Source of the DNA: Bin5 sp965218625
Lineage (GTDB): Bacteria; Chloroflexota; Anaerolineae; Caldilineales; Caldilineaceae
Assembly: GCA_965218625.1 (NCBI GenBank)
Contig: CBDCLG010000023.1
Location: 124,001-188,000, forward strand
DNA length: 64,000 bases
Reading direction: 5' to 3'
A program made the translations under genes and the position numbers. How positions within the stretch are numbered: position 1 is the stretch's first letter; each line of letters begins with the position of its first letter. Shown piece by piece: positions 1-8,650 of this stretch. The notes under the pieces were generated by a model. The model did not search any database and was not told where the DNA came from. It saw only the letters and a program-made list of their open reading frames with translations.

Positions 1-323
1 CGTCCTTCGTGTGCGAGAGCCTGCCCGGCGACGTGGTCGCATTCGATCTGCGGCTGTGGCACGCCAGCTGGGGCGGATCGGACGGTCGTAGAATGTGCAC
101 CTTTGTCTACTACAACAATCCCAAGGGCAAGGCGGAGGTGGACGCCGCCCGCACCCGCGCCGCCAACTCGGTCAAGGCCACCGCACAGTACGACCGCCCC
201 GACGACCCTCTTTATCCCACGCATTGGCTCGAAAACCGCGGCGGCAGCCCGCTGCGCCAGCAGTGGATCGAGCGGCTGGGCGAGCTCGGCTACTTCGACA
301 AGCCGGCCGAGGCGGCCGACTGA
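1..323 (+). CDS. Phytanoyl-CoA dioxygenase (PhyH) family protein, C-terminal part
   Basis: This is the 3' end of a gene that starts before the window; the frame is open from base 3. The segment PGDVVAFDLRLWHASWGG has the look of the end of the PhyH fold, where the distal iron-binding His (LWHAS) precedes an Arg that binds 2-oxoglutarate (GRRM). Family members are non-haem Fe(II)/2-oxoglutarate oxygenases that hydroxylate small molecules; the substrate cannot be told. The GTG at 9 is inside the conserved core, so it is not the true start. The gene ends 54 bp before a short-chain dehydrogenase on the same strand and may be co-transcribed with it. Confidence 0.8.
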   Translation, partial: SFVCESLPGDVVAFDLRLWHASWGGSDGRRMCTFVYYNNPKGKAEVDAARTRAANSVKATAQYDRPDDPLYPTHWLENRGGSPLRQQWIERLGELGYFDKPAEAAD

Positions 324-377
324 TAGAACGCGCGCCCGCACCGGACTCGAAATCCCCACACGGAAGGAAGACCTGTT

Positions 378-1133
378 GTGAATAGCCTGGACGGCAAAAC
401 TGCCTTCGTGACAGGCGGCGCCTCCGGCATCGGCCAGGCGACGGCGCTGGCCTTTGCCGAACGCGGCGCCCGCGTGCTGGTGGCCGACGTTGACGCAAAG
501 GGCGCGCAGGAGACGCTCCGGTTGATCGGGCTGGCAGGAGGAGAGGCGGAGTTCGTTTCGTGCGACGTCGGCGACGCATCCTCGGTCGAAGCGGCGGTCA
601 ATCGCTGCGTCGAACTCTACGGACGGCTGGACTGCGCCTTCAACAACGCCGGCGTGCTGGGCGTCATGTCGCTGACTGCCGATTGCCCCGAGGAGAACTT
701 CGACCGCATCATGCGCGTCAATCTGAAGGGCGTCTGGCTCTCGATGAAATACGAGATACCCCAGATGCTGCACCAGGGCGGCGGTGTCATCGTCAACACC
801 GCCTCCAACGCCGGCATGACCGGAACGCCCGAGCTCGGCGTCTACAGCGCCACCAAGGGCGGCGTCGTGCAGCTGACGCGTTCGGCCGCGCTCGAGTACG
901 CCCGCAAGAATATCCGCATCAACTGCGTCTGCCCCGGCCTGATCTCAACGCCCATGGTCGCGCAGCAGGCGATCGACTACCCGGAAGCGGTCGCCAACTT
1001 CACCGAGCTGGAGCCGATCGGGCGCTTGGGCCGCCCGGAGGAGATCGCCGAGGCCGTCGTCTGGCTCTCTTCCGACGCCGCCTCCTTCGTCACCGGCCAT
1101 CCCATGGCCGTTGACGGCGGCATTCTGGCCTAG
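378..1133 (+). CDS. Short-chain dehydrogenase/reductase (SDR), first of a tandem pair
   Basis: A classical 251-residue SDR, the usual family length. It shows the nucleotide-binding TGGASGIG motif near residue 10, the structural NNAG motif, and the catalytic YSATK (YxxxK) with an upstream Ser in NTASNAG. The C-terminal DGG...A end is typical of the FabG/glucose-1-dehydrogenase-like group. The start is GTG at 378, with a GGAAGG Shine-Dalgarno about 10 nt upstream. The substrate is probably a secondary alcohol or sugar-like polyol, but the sequence does not decide this. A paralogue follows 32 bp later, and the pair sits with VOC and isomerase-like genes in what looks like one catabolic operon. 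Confidence 0.9.
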   Translation: MNSLDGKTAFVTGGASGIGQATALAFAERGARVLVADVDAKGAQETLRLIGLAGGEAEFVSCDVGDASSVEAAVNRCVELYGRLDCAFNNAGVLGVMSLTADCPEENFDRIMRVNLKGVWLSMKYEIPQMLHQGGGVIVNTASNAGMTGTPELGVYSATKGGVVQLTRSAALEYARKNIRINCVCPGLISTPMVAQQAIDYPEAVANFTELEPIGRLGRPEEIAEAVVWLSSDAASFVTGHPMAVDGGILA

Positions 1134-1165
1134 CGCGGCGAATGGGCCTCCAGGAAAGCCCAGAA

Positions 1166-1933
1166 ATGAACGATCTGACAGGAATTGCCGATAAGGTCGC
1201 GCTCGTTACGGGCGCCGCCTCCGGCATCGGCCGCGCCACCGCCCTGGCCTTCGCCCAGGCTCGCGCGAAAGTGGTCGCCGCCGACGTAAACAGCGAGGGC
1301 GGCACTGAGACCGTTCGCCTCATCCGCGACAACGGCGGCGACGCCATTTACGCGCAGGCGGATGTCTCCGAAGCCGGCGACGTCGCCCATTTGGTCAGGC
1401 AGACGCTCTCCGCCTTCGGAAGCATCGACTTGGCCCACAACAACGCCGGCATCGACCCGCCCAACGCCTCGCTCACAGAGATCAATGAGGGGGACTGGGA
1501 CCGGGTCATCGACATCAACCTCAAGGGCGTCTGGCTCTGCATGAAGCACCAGATACCGGCCATGCTCGAACAGGGCGGCGGCTCCATCGTCAACACCGCC
1601 TCCACCGTCGGGATTCTGGCGCAGCCCGACATGGCCGCCTACGTGGCCAGCAAGCACGGCGTCATCGGGCTGACCAGGGCTGCCGCGGTCGAGTACGTCG
1701 GCGCCAACATCCGCGTCAACGCCGTCTGTCCCGCGGTCGCCGCAACGCCGATGTTCGACCGCTTTGCAAAGCGCGACGCCGCGGCGGCCGCAACGCTCGC
1801 CGATTCGCTGCCGATGAAGCGCCTGCTCGAACCGCACGAGGTCGCCGCTGCCGTGCTCTGGCTCAGCTCCGAGAACGCCTCTTATCTCAACGGCCATGCC
1901 CTCGTCCTTGATGGCGGCCTCAGCATTCAATAG
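1166..1933 (+). CDS. Short-chain dehydrogenase/reductase (SDR), second of a tandem pair
   Basis: A 255-residue SDR with TGAASGIG near the N-terminus, NNAG, and the catalytic YVASK. An upstream in-frame ATG exists at 1142. I chose ATG 1166 because AGGAAAG at 1152-1158 gives a well-spaced ribosome site and the protein then begins just before the Rossmann strand. It resembles its upstream neighbour closely over the whole length, so the two probably arose by tandem duplication and may oxidise successive or related substrates. The product ends 42 bp before the VOC gene. Confidence 0.88.
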   Translation: MNDLTGIADKVALVTGAASGIGRATALAFAQARAKVVAADVNSEGGTETVRLIRDNGGDAIYAQADVSEAGDVAHLVRQTLSAFGSIDLAHNNAGIDPPNASLTEINEGDWDRVIDINLKGVWLCMKHQIPAMLEQGGGSIVNTASTVGILAQPDMAAYVASKHGVIGLTRAAAVEYVGANIRVNAVCPAVAATPMFDRFAKRDAAAAATLADSLPMKRLLEPHEVAAAVLWLSSENASYLNGHALVLDGGLSIQ

Positions 1934-1975
1934 GGAGGTCCCGGAGTAGCGGTCTGCCGCCCTCCGCCACCAGCC

Positions 1976-3661
1976 ATGATCAACATCAAACAGATCGGCC
2001 ACGCCGCCATAACCGTACCCAACGTAGAGGAATCGGTCGCCTTCTATGAGAGTATCGTCGGCCTGGAGGTGTCCGAGCGCAGCGACGGCGCCGTATTCCT
2101 GCGCTGCGACGAAGAACACCACTGCCTCGCGGTCTACCCGGGCGACGAGCGCAAGCTGCACCATCTCGGCCTCGAGGTTGTCGACGAGGCCGCGCTCGAA
2201 GCCGCGGGGGAAGCACTCGCCGCCCGCGGCTTCCAGCCGCTGGACAGGGACTACGCCGAACCGGGCCACGGCGCGGCCCTCTGCTTCGAGGACCCCGACG
2301 GCAACCGCGTCGAACTGTTTGAAGGAATGGAAAGGCTCGCAGCTCCGCTGCAGCCGCGTGAGATCCGCCCGCTCAGGTTCGGCCACATCACACTGCAGAG
2401 CATCGACCTCGAGACCACGGCCGACTTCTACACCGACGTCCTGGGCTTTCGCGTCTCAGATACGGCTGATGGCGCCGTCATCTGGCTTCGCTGCAACCAG
2501 GAACATCACGGCGTCGCCATCCTCAACGCCGGCCACGCCAAGGTCAACCATTACGCCTACGACCTGGCCGGCTGGGAAGATGTCAAGCGCATCTGCGACC
2601 ACCTGTGGCGCAACGACGTACCGATCATCTACGGCCCCAGCCGCCACGGCCCCGGCCACAATATTTTCATCTATGTCCCCGATCCTGCCGGCAACATCAT
2701 CGAGCTCACCACCGAGCTCGACCAGATCTGGGACGAGGAGAGGTACGTGCCGCTCGACTGGCCCAACGAGCCGCGCACTGTCGATGTCTGGCGCGGCCTG
2801 CCGGCGCCGCCCAACCTGATCGCCGGTGACGGCTACGACTTCAACGACTGGTCGGCCGGCTCGCCGGTGATCGGCGCCGGCTGGCACATCCTGCAGGCGG
2901 GTGACTTTACCGCCCTCGACCCAGCCGCGACGATCACGCCGCCGACAAGCGAACTCCCCGAGTTCAAGATCGACATCCCCCGCTTCACGCTCGGATTCGA
3001 CAATCCGCTCGACCATGTCAAGGCGATCGTAACGGCAGACAAGCGCTTTGCATCCGGCGACGGCCTTTCGGTCTCGGTCGAAATGGCGGTCGACGTCCAC
3101 GGCACCGAGGGCAACCCGTTCGGCGCCGACCCAGACGACCCCCGTCTCGCCTGCGCGGCCATCGCCTTGATCGACGACTCAACCGGCATGGTCATCAATT
3201 TCGAAATCTCCAACCGCCGCGTGATGGCATTGCGCGAGCTCTTCGCCGTCAACGCCCCCGGCGGCAGCGATGCCGTTGTCCCGATGGCCGACCCGGCAGT
3301 GACCGGCCTCGAGATAGAACCGGGCTCCTGGCACTGCTACGAGATCATTTACGATCCCGGCAGCGACGCCGTCCTCACCCCGGGCCCCGACCGCGCCGAG
3401 TGGTACGTCGACGGCGAGCTGGTCCACGAAGTCGACTGGGTGGCGACCGTCGACCCGCCGTCGGCCCCCATCGTCAAGCCGGCCCGCTTCACCGTCAACA
3501 TGGCGATCTTCACCCTGCTCGACGACCTGCCCGACGGGCGCGGCGGCATCCTGCCCGGCCTCGACCCGGAGTACAAGCAGACTACCTTCGGCCAGGGCGT
3601 CAGCGCGCGCTGGCGCAACCTGCGCGTAAGCCAGGCCGGCGAACAGAAGCATCTGCGTTAA
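1976..3661 (+). CDS. Double VOC (glyoxalase/extradiol dioxygenase-like) protein fused to a beta-rich C-terminal domain
   Basis: A 561-residue protein in three parts. Residues about 4-115 and 130-240 are two vicinal-oxygen-chelate modules, each with a candidate His-His-Glu metal set: IGHAAI, LHHLGL and VELFEG in the first, FGHITL, NHYAYD and IIELTTE in the second. The second carries the HGPGHNIFIYVPDPAGN signature seen in catechol-2,3-dioxygenase-like enzymes. Residues about 270-555 form an extra domain rich in Trp, Asp and Tyr, ending in KARWRNLRVSQ-like text, that looks like a concanavalin-type beta-sandwich. That reading is inference. VOC proteins of this kind are usually near 300 residues, so the extension is notable. 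No Shine-Dalgarno is obvious at the chosen ATG. An aromatic-ring or diol-cleaving role is possible. Confidence 0.75.
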   Translation: MINIKQIGHAAITVPNVEESVAFYESIVGLEVSERSDGAVFLRCDEEHHCLAVYPGDERKLHHLGLEVVDEAALEAAGEALAARGFQPLDRDYAEPGHGAALCFEDPDGNRVELFEGMERLAAPLQPREIRPLRFGHITLQSIDLETTADFYTDVLGFRVSDTADGAVIWLRCNQEHHGVAILNAGHAKVNHYAYDLAGWEDVKRICDHLWRNDVPIIYGPSRHGPGHNIFIYVPDPAGNIIELTTELDQIWDEERYVPLDWPNEPRTVDVWRGLPAPPNLIAGDGYDFNDWSAGSPVIGAGWHILQAGDFTALDPAATITPPTSELPEFKIDIPRFTLGFDNPLDHVKAIVTADKRFASGDGLSVSVEMAVDVHGTEGNPFGADPDDPRLACAAIALIDDSTGMVINFEISNRRVMALRELFAVNAPGGSDAVVPMADPAVTGLEIEPGSWHCYEIIYDPGSDAVLTPGPDRAEWYVDGELVHEVDWVATVDPPSAPIVKPARFTVNMAIFTLLDDLPDGRGGILPGLDPEYKQTTFGQGVSARWRNLRVSQAGEQKHLR

Positions 3662-3744
3662 TCGCCGTGGCGGCAGGGGAGTTCAACTTCCGACGACTGT
3701 ACCCTTTGATTCGGTAGAACGGGACAAGCCAGGAGGAATTTTCG

Positions 3745-4614
3745 ATGTCAAATGGAATCGCGCTCGGTAACGCATCCTACGGCTTCCGCGAATACACGGT
3801 GCCCGAGTTTTTCGCCGCATCGCGTGAGATCGGCCTGACGTCGGTTGAGATCGACTGCGGCTGGCTGCAAGAGGAGTCCCGCAACAAGATTGAGGTCGAT
3901 GCCACCGCGCAGGACCTCGATGCGGTGCAGCGTATGGCCGAGGCGGCCGGCGTCAAGGTCACCGCCCTTGGCGGCGGGGCCGTAGTCGGGCTGTCCGGCG
4001 ATGTGGCCGAGGACCGCTGCGACGAGCTGATGCGGGTGATCGATCACGCCGACGCGCTCGACGCCCGCGTGATTCGCGTCTTCACCGAGCACGATTTCAC
4101 CCATTCCAAGCACTACGTCCTGCCGGCCGAACGGGTCACGGACGCGCTCTACGAGACGCTCAGCGCCGCCTTCAACAAGCTGGGCGAATACGCCGAGTCG
4201 AAGAACGTCGCGCTCGCGATCGAGAATCACGGCGGCACCTCCGCCACCGGCGCCGGCCTCAAACGGCTCCTCGATATGGTGCCCTACCGTTCAATTGGCG
4301 CATGCTACGATCCCGCCAACTACGCCTACAGCGGCTCGGACCCCTACGAGGCCCTGCTTGCCATCCAGGACAGGGTTGTCTACACGCACTGGAAGGATGT
4401 AGCCCGCCCGGCCTCTGGTGTCGAATACCGCGCCTTCGGCGAGGGCGAGATCGACTGGCAGCCGATCATCCGCCACCTGCTCGACTCCTTCGACGGCATC
4501 TGGGCAATCGAGTACGAGCGCAAAGTCGACAGCACGCTGGAGACCCTCAAAGAGGGCTCTTTGCTGAGCCGGGACAACCTTTTGGCGGCGATTGAGCAGG
4601 TGCAGGCAGGCTGA
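3745..4614 (+). CDS. Sugar phosphate isomerase/epimerase (xylose-isomerase-like TIM barrel)
   Basis: A 289-residue cytoplasmic enzyme of the AP-endonuclease-2/xylose isomerase-like TIM-barrel superfamily. Recognisable parts are the metal-site segments ENHGG (Glu), CYDPANY (Asp/Asn), YTHWKDV (His) and the terminal GEGEIDWQPI loop, followed by an IEYE strand. The start at ATG 3745 is supported by AGGAGG at 3731-3736. It closes the plus-strand run of PhyH, two SDRs and VOC. Such proteins isomerise, epimerise or dehydrate keto-sugars or cyclitols, and the company of two SDRs fits a sugar or inositol-type pathway, though the substrate is not shown. Confidence 0.88.
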   Translation: MSNGIALGNASYGFREYTVPEFFAASREIGLTSVEIDCGWLQEESRNKIEVDATAQDLDAVQRMAEAAGVKVTALGGGAVVGLSGDVAEDRCDELMRVIDHADALDARVIRVFTEHDFTHSKHYVLPAERVTDALYETLSAAFNKLGEYAESKNVALAIENHGGTSATGAGLKRLLDMVPYRSIGACYDPANYAYSGSDPYEALLAIQDRVVYTHWKDVARPASGVEYRAFGEGEIDWQPIIRHLLDSFDGIWAIEYERKVDSTLETLKEGSLLSRDNLLAAIEQVQAG

Positions 4615-4691
4615 GCGCCGCTGCGGGCCGCTGCCGTTCGCCAATTCCTATTCGAGCCGAGGCCTCATCAGCTGAAAAAGACTGTAGCAAT

Positions 4692-4722
4692 AACAGCCCC
4701 GATCAAGCTGATCGGGGCTGTT
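4692..4722. terminator. Perfect 14-bp hairpin between convergent genes
   Basis: The arms 4692-4705 and 4709-4722 are perfectly complementary, with a three-base AGC loop and a GC-rich core (GCCCCGATC). It sits between the convergent isomerase and betaine-binding genes. No uninterrupted T-tract follows directly on either side, although TCTTTTTC lies about 20 nt past it on the minus strand. A bidirectional terminator is the simplest reading. Confidence 0.6.
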
Positions 4723-4831
4723 GAGCGTGCGCCTTATTGGCTTCATCCTCCAGCATCCCGTTACGCCTGCAACGTAGTAGACGTCGCTTTGTGCCGGGCG
4801 ACTCGGAATGTCTTGCGCGAGGGGAGCCTGG

Positions 4832-5902
4832 CTACTCACTTGGCCATCCGTCAGGGATTTCGTTGGCGTCGAGCGCTTCTTGAATGGCCTTCGCCGCATC
4901 GTCGGTCACCCATTGGCTCCAAATGTCAGACTTACTCTTGAGCCACCACAGTGCGGCGTCATTGTTGGTGGCTCCGCTGTTTTTGTCAACCCAGCGGATT
5001 ACTTCCTTATAGATTTCGGTTCTGAAGCCCCATGCTTTTAACACTTCGACAACGTCGGGTGCACCTACGATGACATCGGGATGGACGGCTACGAGCACGT
5101 CTGCGTCTTTGTAAGCGCAAGCTTTGTTCCCGGACCAGCACTCGTCGCTATAGATGGGCTCGTCGAGCCTGACCAAGTCCAAGAGAAGCGCCGGATCATT
5201 CGTGCCCCACTGGTAGCCGATCCAGGGTTCCTGCTTTTCATAGGCTCCGAAGAGGTCGGCGTTCAACGCTGAGCCGTCGCCTGGGTTGACGACATGTACA
5301 TGTTCCTCCAGTTCGTAGCCAATGACCTGCGCGGCGTTAACCGCCTCGCACCCCCACCCGAGTGGGCAAGAGACCAGGCGCGCCTTTCCGCCGGTTTCCG
5401 CAGTAGCAAACAGCGCTTTGAACTTTTCATCCTTCAGGTCCTCGACGCTGTCAAGATCAGGATATTGCTCCTGGAGATATGCGGGTATAACGAAGGCAGA
5501 CTGCCAGTCCTTTCCCAGGCTGACGCCGACCTCAACCACCTCATCGTTGGTCAGCGCCTCAATCCAGGCATCGTTCTGATTGGGCAGCCAGATTTCAAGG
5601 GTAACGTGCGTGTCGCCTTTGCGCAGACCCTGGAACAAGGGCAAGGTTGCGCCGAAGACTACATCAGTAGAGTAGCCATAGCCCTTTTCCACGATGTACT
5701 GGGCTATCCGGTTTTGAATCAGGGCGCTGGGCCAATTCAAATCGCTGAAAATAATTGTATCAATCGCAGGCGCGGGCGCAGTGTTCTCTTCCGCAACGGC
5801 ATCCTCCGTCTGTCCGGACTGCGGCGAGGGTCCTGTATCTCCGCACGCGCCGAAGACGAAGACCGCGAGCAGCAGCATAAGAACAGGTAACCTCCTGGCC
5901 AT
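4832..5902 (-). CDS. Glycine betaine/choline-type ABC transporter substrate-binding lipoprotein (ProX/OpuAC family)
   Basis: A 356-residue secreted lipoprotein. It begins MARRLPVLMLLLAVFVFGAC, a signal peptide ending in a lipobox with Cys about residue 20. The mature protein is an OpuAC-type binding domain: FSDLNWPSALIQNRIAQYI, then LEIWLPNQNDAW and VWWLK-like ends, which in the family bind quaternary ammonium compounds. An upstream in-frame start exists at 5962. I prefer ATG 5902 because AAGGAG precedes it and the signal peptide starts there. No permease or ATPase of the ProVW type is nearby, so it is orphaned in this window. An AT-rich stretch at about 5976-6016 probably holds its promoter. 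Confidence 0.88.
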   Translation of the reverse strand: MARRLPVLMLLLAVFVFGACGDTGPSPQSGQTEDAVAEENTAPAPAIDTIIFSDLNWPSALIQNRIAQYIVEKGYGYSTDVVFGATLPLFQGLRKGDTHVTLEIWLPNQNDAWIEALTNDEVVEVGVSLGKDWQSAFVIPAYLQEQYPDLDSVEDLKDEKFKALFATAETGGKARLVSCPLGWGCEAVNAAQVIGYELEEHVHVVNPGDGSALNADLFGAYEKQEPWIGYQWGTNDPALLLDLVRLDEPIYSDECWSGNKACAYKDADVLVAVHPDVIVGAPDVVEVLKAWGFRTEIYKEVIRWVDKNSGATNNDAALWWLKSKSDIWSQWVTDDAAKAIQEALDANEIPDGWPSE

Positions 5903-6099
5903 AGTTTTCTCCTTTCTTTTGGCACTACTACGAAGGTCAGCCAGCAATAGTCGGTTCATCACGTTACATTTTGCACGGCTTGAACGACCAAATTCAATAT
6001 AATATCAAACTATAGCACATGGAAGCCGAATGTTTTTGTGAGAGCAAGACCGTTTCGCACGCGCTGGAAATCCATTCCCTTGTGTTGAAGATTCACACG

Positions 6100-6500
6100 A
6101 ATTGGCCGAACGCGACGTTGATTCCCATTTGTCTCAGGCTGGCGAACAGCCAGTGCATTTCACTTCTTGTTCAAATCGCTCTTGCCGGTCTCCTTCCGGT
6201 CGTCCGCCAAATTAGCTCTTATCAGTTGCACGGAGTCAGACCCACGCGCCTTCTGGGTCATGTTTCGCTTCCAAGCCATATGAACGCCACTCTTGTCTGT
6301 TGCCCTCCTATGCCTGAGCAGCAACTTTCGGGCCGCGTTACCGTTCAATTCGCTGAGCTGCCGCTCAACCATGGCGTCTCGACGCGCCACGCGCGCGACA
6401 GCGCACTGAGTCGGACAGCGGTAGCGACCAGTTCGGCGGTCCCGGCGAGATTGTTCATCTGATTCGGTTCGTCGCTCAGGTCAAAGAAGAGGGGCGGCCT
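6100..6500 (-). pseudogene. Sulfatase/alkaline-phosphatase-superfamily C-terminal remnant
   Basis: On the minus strand, 6500 downwards reads RPPLFFDLSDEPNQMNNLAG, followed by TAELVATAVRLSAL. This is the characteristic end of sulfatases, of the type 'LYDLxxDPxExxNLA'. After about 50 codons the frame breaks; the continuation resembling a C-terminal helix (ARRDAMVERQLSEL) is in another frame. No catalytic N-terminal part exists nearby, so this is a detached, decaying 3' fragment. The lower boundary is approximate. Confidence 0.55.
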
Positions 6501-6509
6501 TTCTGCGGC

Positions 6510-6810
6510 TACCCCCCACCGATCGAAGCGGCCGCGCGCGCGAACTGCAAGGCGATGGCATAGCCGTGCGCGTTGAAGAATCGGGGGCCTCGCCGAAGCG
6601 GGGCCCGATGTTGGCTTAGGGCATGTGCGAGAAGATGACCGGGTAAGCCTGTTCTGCTGCAGGTAGGTAGATATCGGTCGGCAGCTTCACTCCGTCGTGC
6701 ATCGGCGGCGGGAAGTCCCACATGCAGCGAACGCCGTCTGTCACGGGTCCTTCGTCCTGAGTGCGGTCAGTGGGTTCCGGTCGGCAAGCCGCCGGACGGG
6801 CCGCGAGCAC
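6510..6810 (-). pseudogene. CocE/NonD-family hydrolase N-terminal remnant
   Basis: The minus strand encodes PMHDGVKLPTDIYLPA, then YPVIFSHMP and a TAA where the family has the Tyr of its conserved 'PYG' segment. In a second frame it continues RFFNAHGYAIALQ, matching the 'F-A-x-RGY-A-V-V-Q-D' strand, and after another shift RARGRFDR, matching the 'RGRxxS' turn. So the N-terminal quarter of an X-Pro dipeptidyl-peptidase/cocaine-esterase-like gene is present with at least one nonsense and two frame changes. It then runs directly into the sulfatase-like remnant, so the two were probably joined by deletion. Confidence 0.6.
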
Positions 6811-6813
6811 TGG

Positions 6814-8478
6814 CTATTTCGAAGGCGGTGCGGGCTGTTTCGTATATACATTCCCCGCGAGCAAGGGAACAGGCTGGAACAGTTTCGACACGGTTACAAA
6901 GTGAATACCCCGCTCCCGCAGCGCCGCGATGATTGTGGGAACGGCGGCGACGGTTGTCTTGTGAATATCGTGCGCAAGGATGATCGCCCCGGCCGGCGAT
7001 TCGATGATTCTGGCTGCCACAACGTCAGCATCGCGATCTTTCCAGTCCAGCGGATCAACGCTCCAGAATATGATGGGCAGACCTGCGACCGCCACGACTC
7101 GGTCATTGTAGGCGCCGTAAGGGGGCCGGAGGTGCTGCGTCGGTTCGCCGATAATGAGGGTGACGATTTCGTCGGTCTGCTGAATCTGTTGCCTGACCAG
7201 GTCATCGGACAGTTGGGTCAGATTGGGGTGGTCCCAGGTATGATTTCCGATCTCGTGACCTTCCGCATGCATGCGGATTACCGTTTCAGATTGGATGCGG
7301 GCTGACTTTCCAAGGATGAAGAAAGTCGCCTGGGCGCCGTGTTCTTTGAGAATGTCCAAGAGGCCCTCGGTATAGACCGAAGGGCCGTCATCGAAAGTCA
7401 GCGCCACGCAGGCGACTTCGTAGCAGTTGATGTCCTCCTCGGCCGCCGCAACCGCGTGGAACATATTTGCCCATCTCGTCTCTTTGAGGCTCAATCCGGT
7501 TACCGGCTGATCCGTTGCAAAGCCGGTTCGGGCAAAAGCCAAGCCACCCACACTGGGGCTTGCATCGGCAAGGATCCAGTTTTTGTCGCCTGACTGTCCA
7601 GCCAGGCTTTCAGTTTTCGCCTGCCCCGTTTCCTCGTCCGCCTCAATGCCCAACAGCTGCCGAATCTCCGGCTTGAGCAGGTCCGCCAGCCCGGTTGTCG
7701 GCACCGCGATCTCCACGATCCCTTCTGCTCCGGCGGCAACCTGGTACTTGTCGAACATGATCGCCACCGTGCCGTCGTCACGGACCAGAATGTTGTCGAA
7801 ATTTTCCGCCGTCGGCGTTGTGCCATCCTCGATCCAGTCCATGTCGCTCAGAAGAGCCTCATCGCGGAGCTGTTCTGAAAGCGCCTCCCTCGACAGGCTG
7901 GAAAGTCGCTCCAAATAACTCTCATCCACAAAGAGGTCGGGGATCGCCAGTTCCGCACCGCTGCGACGATCGAAGATGAAGCCGATTACATAGCGGTAGC
8001 CCGTTCCGCCGGTATCAATCGACCGTTCCAGGTCGAAGAAGATCAGGCTTTCGTTGGCGACAGACACGTCAAAACTCTGACGATAATGGGTGATAAATGT
8101 GGCAGCCTCTTTGCCGGTTTCTTTTTTGTACTCCTGGTAACTCTCCTCGGTCTCCGCGGCAATTAAGCGGTACTCTTCAATGAATTCCTGCGCAACCGCC
8201 TCCATGCGCGTGTTGATCGTCTCCTGTTCCGTTACCGGAATGGAAACGTGGAGCAGAGAGCGGCCTTCATGCTCGATCTCCTCTATCGTATAGACCCAGA
8301 CATTCGTGTACTTGGAGGGATCGAATGCTGTAGTGTGTGTGGGGGCCACAGCGGCTTCGTGTGCTCCCTTCAGCGCCGCTTCACCGCTTTCGGGAGGTAG
8401 GGGAATCAGCTGGCAAGCACCTGGCATAAACGAGAGGGCAAGGAGGAATCCAATGGCCGAGCGAGTAATTCGGTTCAC
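6814..8478 (-). CDS. Lipoprotein with RsiV/PdaC-like domain and NodB polysaccharide deacetylase domain
   Basis: A 554-residue predicted lipoprotein: signal peptide with lipobox MPGAC near residue 22, a DUF3298/DUF4163-type domain (roughly residues 55-290, with FDNILVRDDGTVAIMFDKYQ), then a NodB deacetylase domain (about 355-540). The five deacetylase motifs are visible: TFDDG, HTWDH, RPPYG, FWSVDPLDW and LAHDIH, giving the Asp-His-His metal site and catalytic residues. The arrangement matches peptidoglycan or N-acetylglucosamine deacetylases such as PdaC, acting outside the membrane. The start is GTG 8478 with AGGAG upstream. A frameshifted paralogue lies immediately upstream on the same strand. 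Confidence 0.9.
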   Translation of the reverse strand: MNRITRSAIGFLLALSFMPGACQLIPLPPESGEAALKGAHEAAVAPTHTTAFDPSKYTNVWVYTIEEIEHEGRSLLHVSIPVTEQETINTRMEAVAQEFIEEYRLIAAETEESYQEYKKETGKEAATFITHYRQSFDVSVANESLIFFDLERSIDTGGTGYRYVIGFIFDRRSGAELAIPDLFVDESYLERLSSLSREALSEQLRDEALLSDMDWIEDGTTPTAENFDNILVRDDGTVAIMFDKYQVAAGAEGIVEIAVPTTGLADLLKPEIRQLLGIEADEETGQAKTESLAGQSGDKNWILADASPSVGGLAFARTGFATDQPVTGLSLKETRWANMFHAVAAAEEDINCYEVACVALTFDDGPSVYTEGLLDILKEHGAQATFFILGKSARIQSETVIRMHAEGHEIGNHTWDHPNLTQLSDDLVRQQIQQTDEIVTLIIGEPTQHLRPPYGAYNDRVVAVAGLPIIFWSVDPLDWKDRDADVVAARIIESPAGAIILAHDIHKTTVAAVPTIIAALRERGIHFVTVSKLFQPVPLLAGNVYTKQPAPPSK

Positions 8479-8650
8479 TTTTCTATAACTCCTGACCGTA
8501 TCGAAGAGTGGAGTGCAGGAAGATCAAAGCGTTACGGGCTGGGTTGTTCGTGACGATCAGCGCCATGGTATTGGTTACGATTCCTCGTGCATTTCCACTC
8601 TCGCACCTCGACTAAAGGCGGCCTTGAAAGCGGCACCTGAAACCGCTTCG

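Noticed and set aside
1130..2386. 418-codon open frame on the minus strand
   Set aside because: It is antisense to the second SDR and the VOC gene and crosses their junction. It has no family features.
6019..6462. 147-codon open frame on the plus strand
   Set aside because: It runs antisense to the sulfatase-like remnant, and its sequence has no family resemblance or ribosome site.
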